Positions 18,147 to 26,598 of a stretch of DNA of 38,807 bases are shown here, piece by piece (positions within the stretch are counted from its first letter, which is position 1; each line of letters opens with the position of its first letter). Origin of the DNA: Vairimorpha ceranae (taxonomy: Eukaryota; Microsporidia; Nosematidae); the NCBI RefSeq assembly GCF_000988165.1, contig NW_020169334.1:1-38807 (forward strand), read 5' to 3'. Under the pieces are notes generated by a model that worked only from the letters and a program-made list of their open reading frames with translations, ran no database searches and was not told the origin of the DNA. A program made the translations under genes and the position numbers.

Positions 18147-18148
18147 TT

Positions 18149-18667
18149 ATGTACAGAATTAATTTATTAATGCCAGACACGTTATTTAAGCTTGATTTTA
18201 TAAATTTAGATAGGTTTTCTGAATCATTTACACTAGATTATTATCTTTATTATCTCAAAACATACACAGAAGATTGTTATTGTATATCAGATATGTCTGA
18301 TATGCCTATAGGTTATGTTCTTAGTAAATTGGAATGTCAGGATAAGTCTGTATCTATTTTTAACAATCATCTTAGTGCTATTAGTGTAGCTCCTAACTAT
18401 AGAAGATACAAAATAGGGAGTATATTAATGAATATACTTGAGGATAATGGTAATTTATATAATTGTAAGTTTGTAGACCTATTTGTTAGAATCTCCAATA
18501 AAACAGGCATAGCTTTCTATAAAAATAGGGGATTTATTGAATATAGACGCATATACGGGTATTATAATGATGAAGAGGATGCAATTGACATGCGTAAAAG
18601 TTTAAAGCACGATAAAGAAGGATTTTTTACTATGGAAGGGAAGGATATACAAACAAATGATTTATAA
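18149..18667 (+). CDS. NAA20: NatB N-terminal acetyltransferase catalytic subunit Naa20 (Nat3)
   Basis: It transfers acetyl from acetyl-CoA to nascent proteins starting Met-Asp/Glu/Asn/Gln, with Naa25 as partner. The 172 residues match Naa20 end to end: an N-terminal DLxKxxxxNLD-like segment (LFKLDFINLDRFSESFTLDYYL), the GNAT core with acetyl-CoA loop VAPNYRRYKIGSILM (80-94), then VDLFVRISNKTGIAFYKNRGF and the diagnostic YRRIYGYYN with DAIDMRKSL. These last motifs separate it from Naa10 and Naa50. Length is typical. The CCC box 2 bases before the ATG fixes the start. A 23-bp tandem array lies just upstream. Confidence 0.95.
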   Translation: MYRINLLMPDTLFKLDFINLDRFSESFTLDYYLYYLKTYTEDCYCISDMSDMPIGYVLSKLECQDKSVSIFNNHLSAISVAPNYRRYKIGSILMNILEDNGNLYNCKFVDLFVRISNKTGIAFYKNRGFIEYRRIYGYYNDEEDAIDMRKSLKHDKEGFFTMEGKDIQTNDL

Positions 18668-18865
18668 ATAAAATGTTTTGAATACAGCTTATATACGTGC
18701 ACATATGCATAAATATGTATTATGACAATACATAAAAATGTTTGATTGTAATATTAAAAAAAGCTAGATCGCAATAGAGACATTATATATAGCTTTAATA
18801 GGCAAAAAATGTCAAGATATCTTAATCGACAAATTAGTGTTATAAAAGTAATAAGTTTTTCGCAT

Positions 18866-18869
18866 AAAA
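18866..18869 (-). terminator. RNA polymerase III T-run of tRNA-Leu
   Basis: TTTT on the minus strand immediately after the discriminator A of the tRNA. Confidence 0.7.
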
Positions 18870-18949
18870 TGGTCGAAGCGGGATTCGAACCCGCGCCCCG
18901 AAAGAATGCCGCCTGAAGACACCGCCTTAGACCACTCGGCCATTCGACC
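18870..18949 (-). tRNA. tRNA-Leu, anticodon CAG
   Basis: 80 nt on the minus strand. The 7-bp acceptor stem GGTCGAA/TTCGACC is perfect with discriminator A. The D arm is GCC...GGC. The anticodon arm is GTGTC-TTCAGGC-GGCAT with two G-T wobbles and anticodon CAG at 18913-18915, reading CUG leucine codons. There is a short 11-nt extra arm, then a perfect T arm GCGGG-TTCGAAT-CCCGC. The internal A and B boxes (TGGCCGAGTGG, GGTTCGAATCC) are intact. No intron. The extra arm is short and wobble-paired for a class II tRNA. CCA is not encoded. Confidence 0.95.
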
Positions 18950-19633
18950 ATCATTTAACGCTAAAAATAAATTAGATCAATATTGGCGAAATATATTTTG
19001 TATATTTGTAAAAGCTATAGTAAAATTAGTATTGTTATGTAAGGCATTAAAAAGACAAACGTACTAATTAATATTACAATGGCTTTGCATTTTTGTATTG
19101 AAGTAATTTTCATTAAAGAAAGGTTTATTTTGTACAGCAATAAATTTTAATTTCTATAGTCACATTCAAAAGCTAGAATTGTCATTATTTCTATAATTTT
19201 GAAGTTTTTAAATTACTGAATTACTTATTTAAGATACTTTTTGATATAAAACTTTTATTGTAATCTTAAGTTTTTGTTAAATTGTATTTAAATGAATTTT
19301 TATGCGTAGCTTGTTATTTTTTTTATATGCATTTTATGATGTTTTACACTTCAATTTTATGATAACTTATATTACAAAATTGTTTTACAGTATAAAAATA
19401 AAAAAGCTTTAGGTTTAAGGTAAATGTATTTATAAAAATATTTACAATAGTCATTAAACATAAACAAAAAAAAACTTTCAAGCTTTTTTCAATATGCATT
19501 AAATGTTCTGTAAATCTTTATTTGTAATATAAAAACTATGTATATAAGAGGTTTAAGTAAATGTACAAAATAAATTTATAAGAGCATTTTTTATATTTAA
19601 GTTATTTTTATTTTCCTTTACATTTTACCCTTA
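18950..19633. other. 0.68-kb AT-rich intergenic region
   Basis: It lies between the tRNA and SPT6 and presumably includes the SPT6 promoter. Apart from the terminal TTTTACCCTTA start box I see no gene, fold or repeat. Confidence 0.5.
19628..19630 (+). promoter_or_regulatory. CCC start box of SPT6
   Basis: ATTTTACCCTTA-ATG. Confidence 0.65.
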
Positions 19634-21514
19634 ATGTCTGATTCTACTGATAATGATATTGTAAAAAGACGTAGAGTTCCACGATCAACAACAAAAAAAG
19701 ACAATCTTAAAAATTTATTTGATGAAGATTCAAGCACATCTTCTCTCGAATATGTTCCTGAGGACACACAACAGAATAATTTATTTCAAGAGTTATTCGG
19801 CACAGGAGAAGAATATTTTTATATTTTTGAATCGCATAAACAAGAAGAAGAAGAAAAAATTAAACAAGAAGAAATCAGTGAAGAACAGTTTCTTGATCAC
19901 ATGAAAAAGAAAACTGATTACAAAGATATTGAAACTATTTGTAAATTGTATCTACAAGGATATAATATTTATTATATATTTTTATATAAAACAGAAGATA
20001 TAGATTTTTATAAATTTCTAGATATTTATAAAAACATGTTAAGTTTTACTACTAAATCTTCTGATAAAATACATTTAGATATTTTTAATATTTTTTTTGA
20101 TAGAATATACAATGGATCATTATGCATAAATAAAAAAGATAAAATAATAAGTTTAACAAAAGAAAATTTTATAATAAAAGGAGTTATTTTGGATGGTTAT
20201 GGTAACTTAATAGAAAAGTTTAGTTGTTCTGGTTATAAACTAATAAGTCGTGTTGAAGAGATTAATCCACAATATATTTTGGTTTCGGGAAATAATAATA
20301 TTGTTAGGAATGTTGTACAACTCCTTATAAAATTTCGTGTTTTTTATATGGAATCTAAATTTTATCCAAAACATTCTGTCTATGAGAAATTAATACATGT
20401 TGGAAGACTAGGTTTATTTCCTGAAGTTGAATTTATAAATTTCTATAAAAATTTGTATATTACATCAGGAGAATCATATAATAATTTAATTTACAAAGAA
20501 GAAATATTTAATAATGATGTGGTTTTGACAATAAAAATAGCTATTGGTTTAGTTATTTCAGTAACTAAAATGAACTTAGATTTTTTATTGCAATATGAAA
20601 ACAAACTTGACATTTTAAGATTTTTAGGTTTAGAAAATTGTACTAGAATATTTGAAAATGAGTCATATACTAGTGAAGAGGATATTTACAAGGTCTTAAA
20701 AGATGAAGTAATTTATCAGAATTTTATGACTTTTTTTACACTTGAAAAAAAACTATATGATAGACCCGTTTTTACTGGGTTCACTGATTCTTACATTTTT
20801 AGAGAATTAATTAATATTAAAAATAATATTGTAGAAGATCTTATTAATCAAGAAATAGAAGGAAAAGTTTTTTTTGTGGATGAATTTTATGTATTAGTAA
20901 ATATATTAAATAATGTAACCTGCTACGTAAGAACTACAGAGAAATATTATTTAAATCAACTTGTTAGAGTAAAAATTACAGAAATTAATGAACCATTTTT
21001 AAGTTTTACAGCGGAAATAGTACACACTAACAAGCCAATACATAAAATTATAAAACATCCACTTTTATGTAGGCTAAATAGTAAGGAAGCAGAGAAGAAA
21101 TTGATAAATAGTGATGAAATTTTTATATTAAGACAAAGTTCTAAGGATGGCAAGATTATTATTGTATTGAAATTATATAAAAATATAATAATACATATTA
21201 GACTTGAAGAATATGATAATTTAGATGAAACAGTTAACAAAAGAGTTAAAAATATTCTTAGAAATGTATCTAATATAAAAAAACATAAATATTTTTACGA
21301 TAATGCAAGCGAAGCTATGTCAAAAATTTCTATGAATTGTGATTTTATTAGGTATGGGTTTTATTTTAGTGAAGAATATCCTGGTCGTCTATGTTTCATT
21401 TTTAATAATAATGGTATATTTAAGGAATATTTAAGTGTAGATACTAAAATTAAGTACAAAGAGAAAGAATATAATTCTTTAGAAGAATTTTTAGAGTACA
21501 GAAAGAGATTGTAA
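19634..21514 (+). CDS. SPT6: Transcription elongation factor Spt6, strongly shortened
   Basis: Spt6 is a histone chaperone that travels with elongating RNA polymerase II. The 626 residues (yeast has over 1,400) keep a basic/acidic N-terminal tail (1-90) and a helical core with a reduced YqgF-like part (NPQYILVSGNNNIVRNV). An S1-like RNA-binding fold is at about 408-462 (GKVFFVDEFYVLVNI, LVRVKITEINE). The tandem SH2 module spans about 475-626. The first SH2 shows HPLLCRLNSKEAEKKL and EIFILRQSS (the FIxRxSS phosphate pocket). The second shows EEYPGRLCFIF and the C-terminal KYKEKEYNSLEEFLEYRK. The SH2 pair binds the Pol II linker in yeast. The match is strongest at the C-terminus. Confidence 0.88.
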   Translation: MSDSTDNDIVKRRRVPRSTTKKDNLKNLFDEDSSTSSLEYVPEDTQQNNLFQELFGTGEEYFYIFESHKQEEEEKIKQEEISEEQFLDHMKKKTDYKDIETICKLYLQGYNIYYIFLYKTEDIDFYKFLDIYKNMLSFTTKSSDKIHLDIFNIFFDRIYNGSLCINKKDKIISLTKENFIIKGVILDGYGNLIEKFSCSGYKLISRVEEINPQYILVSGNNNIVRNVVQLLIKFRVFYMESKFYPKHSVYEKLIHVGRLGLFPEVEFINFYKNLYITSGESYNNLIYKEEIFNNDVVLTIKIAIGLVISVTKMNLDFLLQYENKLDILRFLGLENCTRIFENESYTSEEDIYKVLKDEVIYQNFMTFFTLEKKLYDRPVFTGFTDSYIFRELINIKNNIVEDLINQEIEGKVFFVDEFYVLVNILNNVTCYVRTTEKYYLNQLVRVKITEINEPFLSFTAEIVHTNKPIHKIIKHPLLCRLNSKEAEKKLINSDEIFILRQSSKDGKIIIVLKLYKNIIIHIRLEEYDNLDETVNKRVKNILRNVSNIKKHKYFYDNASEAMSKISMNCDFIRYGFYFSEEYPGRLCFIFNNNGIFKEYLSVDTKIKYKEKEYNSLEEFLEYRKRL

Positions 21515-21544
21515 TAAATTATTTATATTTTAATAAAAATTAAT

Positions 21545-22261
21545 TTATTGATTAAACTGCATCTTTTCCTGTTTATTAAGATAGTAACTAAATTCCATGA
21601 GTGGATTAAGTTGTTTTATAGGTTCTGTCCACTGAGATGGCATAAATAAACTACTAGCCTTTTCTAATGCTTCAATTGTAGCCTTTGCAAAATTTTCTGT
21701 TGTATAAGTAGCGCCAAAACACCGAGTGTATGCATCTTTAACACCTGCTAATTCTAAAATGGTTTTTGGCACACCCGATGCTATAATTCCTGATCCTTTA
21801 GGTGCAGGTATAATTTTTACCACTGATGCACCACATTTTCCTGATGCTTTAGTTGACACAGTGTGTGCTTGTCCTACATCACCCTCCCATAATCCTAATC
21901 TTACAGGGCGAATATTACATTTAGCCCTAGAAGCAGCAGTTTTAATAGCAGTAGCTGCATCTTTACTACTATAAGTACCAATGCCTACGTATCCTTTACC
22001 ATCTCCCACAGCCACAACTGCCTTAATGCTTGTTTTTTGGCCTGCTCTTGTCTGCTTTTGCACTGATTTAATAGCAAGTACTTCATCTCTAAGATTTGAA
22101 CCTAGTAAGAAATCAACAATTCCTGCTTCCCTGATCTGTAAAGAATGAGTGAATATTGTATCAAGTGATTGTATTTTACGGTCCTTAACCAACCTTCCCA
22201 GTTTAGTAATTGGAACCCATTCTTCTTCTTTGGCAGATCTACTAAATTTTTTATTCTGCAT
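21545..22261 (-). CDS. RPS2: 40S ribosomal protein uS5 (RPS2)
   Basis: A small-subunit ribosomal protein near the mRNA entry and decoding region. The 238 residues begin with a eukaryotic extension ([19 protein letters not shown]). The S5 N-terminal double-stranded-RNA-binding-like domain follows (about 58-122, [40 protein letters not shown]), then the S5 C-terminal domain (about 138-205, [31 protein letters not shown]). Length is near normal for microsporidia. Its higher GC than neighbouring genes fits a highly expressed gene. The start is marked by TTTACCCCAAAA-ATG (box at 22266-22269). It converges on SPT6 with a 30-base gap. Confidence 0.97.
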   Translation of the reverse strand: MQNKKFSRSAKEEEWVPITKLGRLVKDRKIQSLDTIFTHSLQIREAGIVDFLLGSNLRDEVLAIKSVQKQTRAGQKTSIKAVVAVGDGKGYVGIGTYSSKDAATAIKTAASRAKCNIRPVRLGLWEGDVGQAHTVSTKASGKCGASVVKIIPAPKGSGIIASGVPKTILELAGVKDAYTRCFGATYTTENFAKATIEALEKASSLFMPSQWTEPIKQLNPLMEFSYYLNKQEKMQFNQ

Positions 22262-22265
22262 TTTT

Positions 22266-22269
22266 GGGG
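22266..22269 (-). promoter_or_regulatory. CCCC start box of RPS2
   Basis: TTTACCCCAAAA-ATG on the minus strand. Confidence 0.6.
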
Positions 22270-22432
22270 TAAAAAAATATTCATTATGTAAATATTCTGC
22301 TTTTAAATGTATTGTTTTAATGTTAAAGATGTAGATTTGTGTCTATGTACCAAATATTACGCATTTTAATTTAAGTTATAAATATGCACAAAATTTATTT
22401 AAAAAGTAAAGGTAAGTAAATAAAAATAATAT

Positions 22433-22550
22433 TTACATTTTAGCATAAAATGATGATTTACATTTTAGCATAGAACTAAAAACTCACATTTTAGCATAGA
22501 ACTAAAAATTTTACATTTTAGCATAAAAATGATAATTTACACTTTACTAT
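22433..22550. repeat. 25-27 bp imperfect tandem repeat upstream of RPS2
   Basis: ACATTTTAGCATA recurs at 22435, 22460, 22486 and 22513, with a decayed fifth copy at about 22539. Confidence 0.85.
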
Positions 22551-22839
22551 TAATTATTGTTGACATTTAAAGATAACATATTTATTGATTAAATTTCTTC
22601 TTAAATATTATTTTCTAAAACTTAGTTTTAGATCAGCCTATAGTAACCAAAACTAATATTACAACGTTGCGATCTTTAACAAGAGAAGACTTAAAGAAAA
22701 GAATAACTTCTAAAAATATAACAATTAGAAAAATGATAATATATTTTATAAATAAATAATAATAATTACACCATCTTGCAACACTCATAAATTAGTAAAA
22801 TATAAATACAATTTATTTTACAATTACTACACATTATAA

Positions 22840-23220
22840 TTAAATAAATATTTTATATTTAATTTTCTTATAATTAACATATTCTTCTTCTATAATTTTT
22901 ATTACTTCTTTCATTTTCTCTTCACTCTCAAATATTATTTTCTGATCTACTTTTTTACATTTAAATTTATCAAATACTTCTAAATAAGTAGTATCAGGTA
23001 CAATATACACACATTTATCATCTAATATTTTATATTTAATATATTTATCAAATAGTTTAATCTCACCGATCATTTCTAATGAATATTTCATATCTTTTTT
23101 ATTAAAATATTCTATTACAAAATATTTTTTATATTTTATGCTTTTTATAGGACTGAATTGTATTAAAAGACAATATAAAGATTCTTTAGATATTTCTGCA
23201 TAAATTATAATTTTATACAT
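22840..23220 (-). CDS. Small RRM-like protein, unassigned
   Basis: A 126-residue, Lys-, Ile- and Glu-rich protein. The order of elements fits a divergent RNA-recognition motif: KIIIYAEIS (beta 1), SKESLYCLLIQFSPI (helix 1), SIKYKKYFVIEYFN (beta 2-3, with an RNP1-like KYFVIEY), KKDMKYSLEMIG (helix 2), KYIKYKIL (beta 4). The aromatic at the RNP1 position supports RNA binding, but the similarity is weak and could be chance in such a biased sequence. Residues 80-126 form a second alpha/beta-looking segment. The start is supported by GCCCTTTT-ATG (CCC at 23225-23227). Splicing-factor RRM proteins of similar size are one possibility. Confidence 0.65.
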   Translation of the reverse strand: MYKIIIYAEISKESLYCLLIQFSPIKSIKYKKYFVIEYFNKKDMKYSLEMIGEIKLFDKYIKYKILDDKCVYIVPDTTYLEVFDKFKCKKVDQKIIFESEEKMKEVIKIIEEEYVNYKKIKYKIFI

Positions 23221-23224
23221 AAAA

Positions 23225-23227
23225 GGG
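23225..23227 (-). promoter_or_regulatory. CCC start box of the RRM-like gene
   Basis: TAGCCCTTTT-ATG on the minus strand. Confidence 0.55.
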
Positions 23228-23267
23228 CTAAAAGATGCTTATTATTTTACAAAATTTAACAAATTAT

Positions 23268-23355
23268 ATTATTTTACAATATTCTAAGTATCAAAGATAC
23301 ATATTACTATACAATATTCTAAATGTCAAAGATACATATTATTTTACAATATTCC
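23268..23355. repeat. 35-bp tandem repeat between divergent genes
   Basis: ACAATATTCTAA recurs at 23276 and 23311, and ACAATATTCC at 23346. The unit includes the small inverted repeat GTATCAAAGATAC. It lies in the 184-bp gap shared by two divergent promoters. Confidence 0.8.
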
Positions 23356-23404
23356 AAACCTATGTTTTATAAATTATTACAAATTATTTACATTACTGTT
23401 TCAT

Positions 23405-24013
23405 ATGCATAAATCTCTCATTGTATCTAAAATATTATCTAATCCTTCTGTTATACAAGATTATTATATTTTTCTTAAGTCTAAACTTACATGTGATAAA
23501 TCTCTACACATAAAAGAACAAGAAATATTTTCTACATTTTATGCAGAATATTTTAAAAGACAGCAAACAGATTATCTTTTGAATACAAAGATAGATTTGT
23601 ATAATGACAGGATAGAGCCAATACACTTAAATGTTATAGAAAGTAAAGATAATATAAATAGATATATTTCTATTATATCATCTATAAGTGATATTAAAAT
23701 ACCCACAGATATTTTAGAAAAGTATCTCTTATTTATTAAATTAACTAGAGATAAAGAACATGATACATTTCTTAATATTTTAGTGTACACGATTCTTAAA
23801 AGTAATATAAGGAATTTTAAATCTATTGTAACTTATGTTATAAAATATAGAAGAAGAATATTCATAGCATGTGAACATAAGACAATACAGAATCAGTCAG
23901 AGATAGAATATTATATAAATGTATTAAGTGTAGCACTAGAATTTATAGAGAGAATGGAATATAAAGATTTAAATATTACAAAAGATGAATATGAGAAACT
24001 TATAGGAATATAA
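23405..24013 (+). CDS. VPS9-domain protein, probable Rab5/Vps21 exchange factor
   Basis: A 202-residue helical protein. Its second half fits the VPS9 domain, which loads GTP on Rab5-type GTPases on endosomes. After IPTDILEKYLLFIKL comes HDTFLNILVYTILKSNIRNFKSIVTYV, matching the conserved D-x-x-L-P-(ILV)-x-Y-x-(IL)-(IL)-K pattern with D120 kept and the usual Pro replaced by Asn124. Then EIEYYINVLSVALEFIERM and a DLNITKDEYEKL tail follow, as in VPS9 domains. No ubiquitin-binding CUE domain or zinc finger is present, so it would be a minimal GEF. The ATG lacks a CCC box, and the upstream gap holds a 35-bp tandem repeat. I am fairly but not fully sure of the family. Confidence 0.62.
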   Translation: MHKSLIVSKILSNPSVIQDYYIFLKSKLTCDKSLHIKEQEIFSTFYAEYFKRQQTDYLLNTKIDLYNDRIEPIHLNVIESKDNINRYISIISSISDIKIPTDILEKYLLFIKLTRDKEHDTFLNILVYTILKSNIRNFKSIVTYVIKYRRRIFIACEHKTIQNQSEIEYYINVLSVALEFIERMEYKDLNITKDEYEKLIGI

Positions 24014-24068
24014 ATAAATAGATCTAATTAATGTATATTACTATAAAGGGTGTGCATTATAGATTTAT

Positions 24069-24147
24069 AATAAACATTATATACAAATAATAAACATTAT
24101 ATACAAATAAAAACATTATATATAAATAATAAACATTATATATAATT
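24069..24147. repeat. 20-21 bp tandem repeat, four copies
   Basis: ATAAACATTATATACAAATA repeats with small changes and fills most of the gap between two convergent genes. Confidence 0.85.
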
Positions 24148-24154
24148 AATAACA

Positions 24155-26152
24155 TCACTCTTCTTGTAGATCTAAGTACCATTCTGGATCTTGCTTCTTT
24201 TTACTTACAAATACACTGTATGTTTTATTTAAACACTCATTAAAATTAACCCATTGATTTAAACTTTCTTTTTCTACTTGATCTTTAACATCAATATAAT
24301 ATTGCTTTATAAAATCAAGCATTTCATCTGCCTCACGCCAATCAATAATATAAATATTAACTTGTAAAAGCTTTCTTTGTAAACTTAATATTTTAGTATA
24401 TTTTTTAAATTTAGCAGAAATATTATTCTCTTTACAAATATCATAACATTTTGATTGTACTACCTCTGCAGTGCATAAAGACTCTTTTAAAATTTTAATA
24501 TCTTCTAAACTTAAATATTTTCTTTCAAAGGATAAATTACATAACTTTAACTTTTTGATAATATCCTGTTCATCTCCCGATAAATCAATATCTAAAGAAA
24601 GGTCGTCTTCTTTATCATTTAATTGTTTATTATTAGTTAATCTTGTAGAATTACCTTCAAGAGATTCTTCACATTGATTAGAAATAGTAGTATTATAATC
24701 CTGTTGATTTATATCATCATTTACACATTTAGATGATAAATTAGAAATATTATTATTTTTGTAATAAATTGAAGAATTACAATTTACATTGTATTGTTCG
24801 TTATAAATTTGTGCTGTAGAATCCTTACTATTCGTCATTCTAGAAGGATCTATCATATGAAATCTACTATTAGGATTTCTATACTGAATATTAAAATTGT
24901 TATTTGTATTTAATGAAGAATTAGATGTGTTGTAATGTTGATTTATATTTGATTTTGTATGTACATTCTCGTACATCTGATTTGTGTATTTAGATCTTTT
25001 TACACTTTTAGATGTGCCTTTATGAATGGAATCTTCATATCTTCCAGGAGAATTAAATGTAAAATTGTTAGGTGGTGTACTATAAACATTTGTATATGGT
25101 GGATAATAATTATCAGGACGTGTGGAAGTATACATGACATTATTATTTAGGTTTGTTGGATACATGACGTTATTATCTAAGTTTGTGGGATACATGACAT
25201 TATTATTTAGGTTTGTTGGATACATGGCATTTTGCGTGTTGTAAGGAAAAGTGGATATTTTAGACAAAGATTTTAAATCTTGATTCTTTTGTAAAGAATT
25301 AAAATAATTTCTGTCTGTGTTAAACTTTCCATTTTGATTTTTATTATCATAAATAAACAAATTCTCACTATGACTCTTTCTTTTTGGTATAAAATTATTT
25401 ACTGTATAATCATAAAAATTTAAGTTGTTACGAGGACTTCTTTCATTTATGTCACCCACTCGGCTATTAATTGATCCTCTAGGCATATTATCAAAATTAT
25501 TAATAGATTTCTTGTACTCCTGATTATAAGATAATGAATCTCTATCATTAGCATAATTCTTAGTGTAATTGTATTGTACATAAGGCATTTTATTACTGTT
25601 ATTAAAATTTACAAATTGTTGTTTATAATCTCGAGTGCCTGTCTCTATTTGTCTTCTATCTGAAAAATTATTAAATGTATTTGTATTGGCTGTATTCTTA
25701 TAAACTCCATCAAAAGGCATTTTAAAATCTAAATCTTTACTATAATTTACTTTCTTGTCAAATGTATGTCCAATATTTTTAATCTCATTGTTAGAAAATG
25801 ATTTAATTTCCTTAGACAAATACACATTTTCATTAACATTTCTAGTAAAATCACCTGTAACCAATCTCTTATTTAATTCTTTATCACCCATTTTACTCCT
25901 TGTAGTACACATTTCTTTGCTAATTAAATTTTGTTCTTGTGTTTTTTTACTTTCATTGATAATTTTTTCAAATTTTAATTTCATTAATTTCATGTATTCT
26001 TCTTTACTTTTAGAAGAATTAAAAGCTTTTGCTTCAAATTTAAGTGCCACATCTTTTATGTCTTTATCTGTACAATTAGAAAATATTTTACTTTCTTTTA
26101 TAAGTTTAAATAAATGTAGAACAATCTGTTTTCTTTCTTCCTGTGAAATCAT
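24155..26152 (-). CDS. MED15/Gal11-like Mediator subunit with N-terminal KIX domain
   Basis: Read from the ATG at 26152 this is 665 residues; an ATG 18 bases upstream would add MIIFYS. I prefer the inner start because ACTCC abuts it. Residues about 2-66 (QEERKQIVLHLFKLIKE, DIKDVALKFEAKAFN, SKEEYMKLMKLKFEKI) match the KIX domain of fungal Gal11/Med15, which binds activators. The middle (70-520) is Asn-, Tyr- and Ser-rich disorder, with three 10-residue repeats of MYPTNLNNNV type. The C-terminal 130 residues are ordered, with helices (YLSLEDIKILKESL, WREADEMLDFIKQYY) that could anchor it in the Mediator tail. MED15 is the best reading, though KIX domains occur in other coactivators. Confidence 0.7.
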   Translation of the reverse strand: MISQEERKQIVLHLFKLIKESKIFSNCTDKDIKDVALKFEAKAFNSSKSKEEYMKLMKLKFEKIINESKKTQEQNLISKEMCTTRSKMGDKELNKRLVTGDFTRNVNENVYLSKEIKSFSNNEIKNIGHTFDKKVNYSKDLDFKMPFDGVYKNTANTNTFNNFSDRRQIETGTRDYKQQFVNFNNSNKMPYVQYNYTKNYANDRDSLSYNQEYKKSINNFDNMPRGSINSRVGDINERSPRNNLNFYDYTVNNFIPKRKSHSENLFIYDNKNQNGKFNTDRNYFNSLQKNQDLKSLSKISTFPYNTQNAMYPTNLNNNVMYPTNLDNNVMYPTNLNNNVMYTSTRPDNYYPPYTNVYSTPPNNFTFNSPGRYEDSIHKGTSKSVKRSKYTNQMYENVHTKSNINQHYNTSNSSLNTNNNFNIQYRNPNSRFHMIDPSRMTNSKDSTAQIYNEQYNVNCNSSIYYKNNNISNLSSKCVNDDINQQDYNTTISNQCEESLEGNSTRLTNNKQLNDKEDDLSLDIDLSGDEQDIIKKLKLCNLSFERKYLSLEDIKILKESLCTAEVVQSKCYDICKENNISAKFKKYTKILSLQRKLLQVNIYIIDWREADEMLDFIKQYYIDVKDQVEKESLNQWVNFNECLNKTYSVFVSKKKQDPEWYLDLQEE
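25132..25230. repeat. 30-bp tandem repeat in the MED15-like gene
   Basis: Three copies of a unit containing GACATTATTATTTAGGTTTG. The frame is preserved. Confidence 0.85.
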
Positions 26153-26170
26153 GGAGTAAAAAATTATCAA

Positions 26171-26598
26171 AAATTAAAGATTTAAAATCTTTAAATTGTG
26201 TTGCAAAGGCTCTTTTTTATTAAATTAACGTCTCAATAAATTATTCAATACTTTCTTTAAACTTTATAAAGAAAATCTATCTTTTATTTTATTGATGCCT
26301 TTATGAATCACTTCTCATCCAATTTTGTTAAATAGGTTATCTTTTATTTAATTGGCATCTTTATAAATTATATTAAGTATTTCTTTACTATAAGTTGTTC
26401 AACTTATCCTATCATCTATTGGATTATTAAACTTTCTGTGCTCTTTATAAATTTACTGTTATTTATGCATTGCATAAAAAATAAATATTTTTAAATTTGT
26501 ATTTGCATAAATATTTTAATCAATAAAAATAATTTTTTCATGTTAAAAAATGATCAAATAAATCTTATTATTTTAATATCACTAAAAATATATCACCC
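26171..26598. other. 0.43-kb intergenic region between divergent genes
   Basis: It contains a degenerate ~70-bp direct repeat: ATCTTTTATTTTATTGATGC near 26278 and ATCTTTTATTTAATTGGCAT near 26340, each followed by CTTTATGAAT or CTTTATAAAT. No gene is seen. Confidence 0.5.
26596..26598 (+). promoter_or_regulatory. CCC start box abutting the membrane-protein ATG
   Basis: TATCACCC-ATG with no spacer. Confidence 0.6.

Larger units (their letters stand above)
17396..18148. other. 0.75-kb intergenic region
   Basis: The first 450 bp are plain AT-rich sequence. The rest contains the 23-bp tandem repeat and the NAA20 promoter. An AACCC string at 17844-17848 stands directly before the repeat with no frame behind it. 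Confidence 0.55.
22262..22839. other. 0.58-kb intergenic region
   Basis: It holds the 25-27 bp repeat described separately. A mixed-composition stretch at 22630-22720 (CAGCCTATAGTAACCAAAAC) shows no open frame. Nothing else is recognisable. Confidence 0.5.

Noticed and set aside
18754..18954. 66-codon minus-strand frame beginning MMVEWPSGLRR
   Set aside because: It is a read-through of the tRNA-Leu gene, a familiar artefact; the tRNA explains the sequence fully.
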